NCBI RefSeq assembly: GCF_002811985.1
Contig: NZ_NPDU01000095.1
Location: forward strand, 1 to 14,448
Origin: Leptospira adleri
GTDB taxonomy: Bacteria; Spirochaetota; Leptospiria; Leptospirales; Leptospiraceae
Direction of reading: 5' to 3'
DNA length: 14,448 nucleotides
This document shows, piece by piece, positions 13,397-14,448 of this stretch. Position 1 is the first letter of the stretch, and each line of letters starts with the position of its first letter. The notes beneath the pieces are model-generated. The model saw only the letters and a program-made list of their open reading frames with translations, was not told the DNA's origin and ran no database searches. Made by a program: the position numbers and the translations under genes.

Positions 13397-13940
13397 AAAA
13401 TTTCTCCTTTGTTCCAACTCTTTTCATCATCTCTTTGCCTCTCGCGGCTCTGGACTTTACCGTTCCCGGTTTTACTCCCATGGTTTCCGCGATTTGTTTT
13501 TCCGTATAACCGGCCATATAAAATTCCAAAACTCTTCTGTACTTATCGGGAATTTTTACCAAAAGCGAACGAAGTAATCCGATCACTTCCTGCGAATTGC
13601 TCTCCGCGTCCCCCGACTTTCCGTTCAGGTTAGAATTCTTAGTGATAAAGTCTTCCGGTTTTTTAGAGCGGGCCAATTTCTCGGCGCGCTCTTCTTCTCT
13701 TTTTAATTTATCGTTCATTCTCAGGGATTCGTTTCTGGCGATCGCGTATAACCAAGTGCTCAGTTTTGATTCTTTGCGAAACTGATCTTTTTTTAAGGCT
13801 TTGTACGCGCGAAAATAGGTTTCCTGCGCCACGTCGTCGATGGCATAAGAAAACCTCTCTGCGAGGTTTTTTTCAATCGCAGAGAGGACAATGTCCCTAG
13901 TGGAACTAACGATATCTGTAAATTCAGATTCAGTCATCAT
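13389..13940 (-). CDS. ECF-type RNA polymerase sigma factor
   Basis: A 183-residue sigma-70-family protein with only regions 2 and 4. Region 2 is seen at about 15-85 (IDDVAQETYFRAYKAL, then KESKLSTWLYAIARNESLR) and region 4 at about 120-175 (LLVKIPDKYRRVLEFYMAGYTEKQIAETMGVKPGTVKSRAARGKEMM), with the helix-turn-helix that reads the -35 box. The linker (86-118) is long, charged and probably flexible. Two adjacent ATG codons (13940 and 13937) can start it; both lie inside the end of the upstream gene, an 11-base overlap, so it depends on coupled translation. The downstream partner is a small membrane protein. A promoter of ECF type precedes the first gene of the unit, suggesting autoregulation. 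Confidence 0.95.
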   Translation of the reverse strand: MMTESEFTDIVSSTRDIVLSAIEKNLAERFSYAIDDVAQETYFRAYKALKKDQFRKESKLSTWLYAIARNESLRMNDKLKREEERAEKLARSKKPEDFITKNSNLNGKSGDAESNSQEVIGLLRSLLVKIPDKYRRVLEFYMAGYTEKQIAETMGVKPGTVKSRAARGKEMMKRVGTKEKFYE

Positions 13941-14367
13941 GGTGATGATGTTTCTTTTGAAACTCTGTTATCAAATCCACAAATTTATTTCTTTGGTCTG
14001 GAGTGAGAATCGCATGAAACTCAAGCGCTTTTTTTGTCATGAATTGTCTCATCTCCGTCATCTTGCCCATCTCCAATTCGAACGACTTGTTTATCTTTTT
14101 TTCATCCAAAGTCGGCTGACGAAACTCCGCAAGGGCTTCGGCAGGAATTCTAGGTCCTTCCAGTTTCAGTTCTTTTCTCTTGTTAAGAACTTCGTCTTTG
14201 ATACGATTGAGTTCTTTCTTTTGAGAATCGTTTAGATCCAATTCCGAACTGATCTTCTTCACTACGAACTCGGCTCTCTTCTCGGGAGATTTATAAAATC
14301 TACATCCCCCCGCTAATAACGCCGCGACTACAAGAATCAGACCGGAAACTTTAAAAAATCCTTTCAT
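13930..14367 (-). CDS. Spy/CpxP/CnrX-like periplasmic sensor lipoprotein with a His-Asp tail
   Basis: A 145-residue predicted lipoprotein (lipobox LAGGC, C22), otherwise helical. It carries two LTxxQ-type motifs of the Spy/CpxP/ZraP/CnrX superfamily: LDLNDSQKKEL (about 43-53) and LTPDQRNKF (about 120-128). This fold includes periplasmic chaperones and metal sensors. The protein ends in HHHHDD (140-145), a likely metal-binding tail whose codons overlap the start of the sigma gene. GGGAGG stands six bases upstream of the ATG. As first gene of the unit it matches the sensor position in CnrX-type systems, where the periplasmic protein controls release of the sigma factor from its membrane anti-sigma. 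Metal sensing is inferred; envelope stress is the alternative. Confidence 0.85.
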   Translation of the reverse strand: MKGFFKVSGLILVVAALLAGGCRFYKSPEKRAEFVVKKISSELDLNDSQKKELNRIKDEVLNKRKELKLEGPRIPAEALAEFRQPTLDEKKINKSFELEMGKMTEMRQFMTKKALEFHAILTPDQRNKFVDLITEFQKKHHHHDD

Positions 14368-14391
14368 TGGATTCCTCCCATTTTCTAATCC

Positions 14392-14419
14392 TCAGACCAA
14401 AAGGGCAAACCCAGGTTCC
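14392..14419 (-). promoter_or_regulatory. ECF sigma-type promoter upstream of the sensor-sigma-anti-sigma unit
   Basis: On the minus strand, GGAACC (14419-14414), 16 bases, then GTCTGA (14397-14392). This matches the general ECF/sigma-E pattern of GGAAC at -35 and GTC or TCTGA at -10 with 16-17 bases between. Initiation would be expected about 20 bases before the ATG at 14367, leaving just room for the GGGAGG ribosome-binding site (14374-14379). It is most likely recognised by the sigma factor it helps express. Confidence 0.75.
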
Positions 14420-14448
14420 AATTTTTTTAATAAGAAGTCGAAAAATTC

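Overview
The window looks like a chromosomal segment of a Leptospira species (spirochaete). The evidence is a suite of spirochaete-type lipoproteins, an AraC regulator with a multi-membrane-segment N-terminus, short palindromic intergenic repeats with a GGAACTCC core, and protein sequences that read as leptospiral. The base composition appears less AT-rich than L. interrogans, so one of the higher-GC species is more likely. This is judged by eye; no search was run. There are no tRNA, rRNA, CRISPR, phage or insertion-sequence genes, and nothing suggests recent wholesale transfer.

Layout. Positions 1-335 (minus) hold the N-terminal third or so of a sugar-nucleotide pyrophosphorylase-type nucleotidyltransferase cut by the window edge. 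A small helical protein follows at 630-887 (minus). Next comes a minus-strand pair, hisI-like (2292-2855) then mltG (1218-2234). A BASS-family (bile acid:Na+ symporter-like) transporter at 3067-3912 (plus) diverges from hisI and converges on a short ssb gene (3968-4315, minus). From 4736 to 6927 (minus) lies a three-gene unit of predicted lipoproteins: a YHYH-domain protein, a YwqK/MORN-like protein and a Sco1/SenC copper chaperone. Upstream of it is a membrane-bound AraC-type regulator (7021-8157, minus), divergent from a plus-strand ABC exporter operon (8293-12232) of LolD/MacB-type ATPase, double-FtsX permease and a short periplasmic adaptor. A four-cysteine ferredoxin-like protein (12330-12701, minus) converges on that operon. 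The right end (13127-14367, minus) is a compact three-gene unit with overlapping genes: a Spy/CpxP/CnrX-like His-tailed lipoprotein, an ECF sigma factor and a tiny single-pass membrane protein. It is preceded by a textbook ECF promoter (GGAACC, 16 bases, GTCTGA).

How the parts fit. The right-end unit resembles the CnrYXH metal-sensing arrangement (periplasmic sensor, sigma factor, one-pass anti-sigma) and is probably autoregulated. The YHYH-MORN-Sco1 unit suggests an uncharacterised extracytoplasmic metalloprotein served by its own copper chaperone, possibly controlled by the neighbouring AraC protein; an 18-bp perfect palindrome sits beside its first ribosome-binding site. Two proteins depart from their families in informative ways. 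The HisI-like protein has its DCDxD metal motif in an N-terminal extension instead of at the usual place, and the adaptor of the ABC exporter lacks the helical hairpin that normally docks to TolC.
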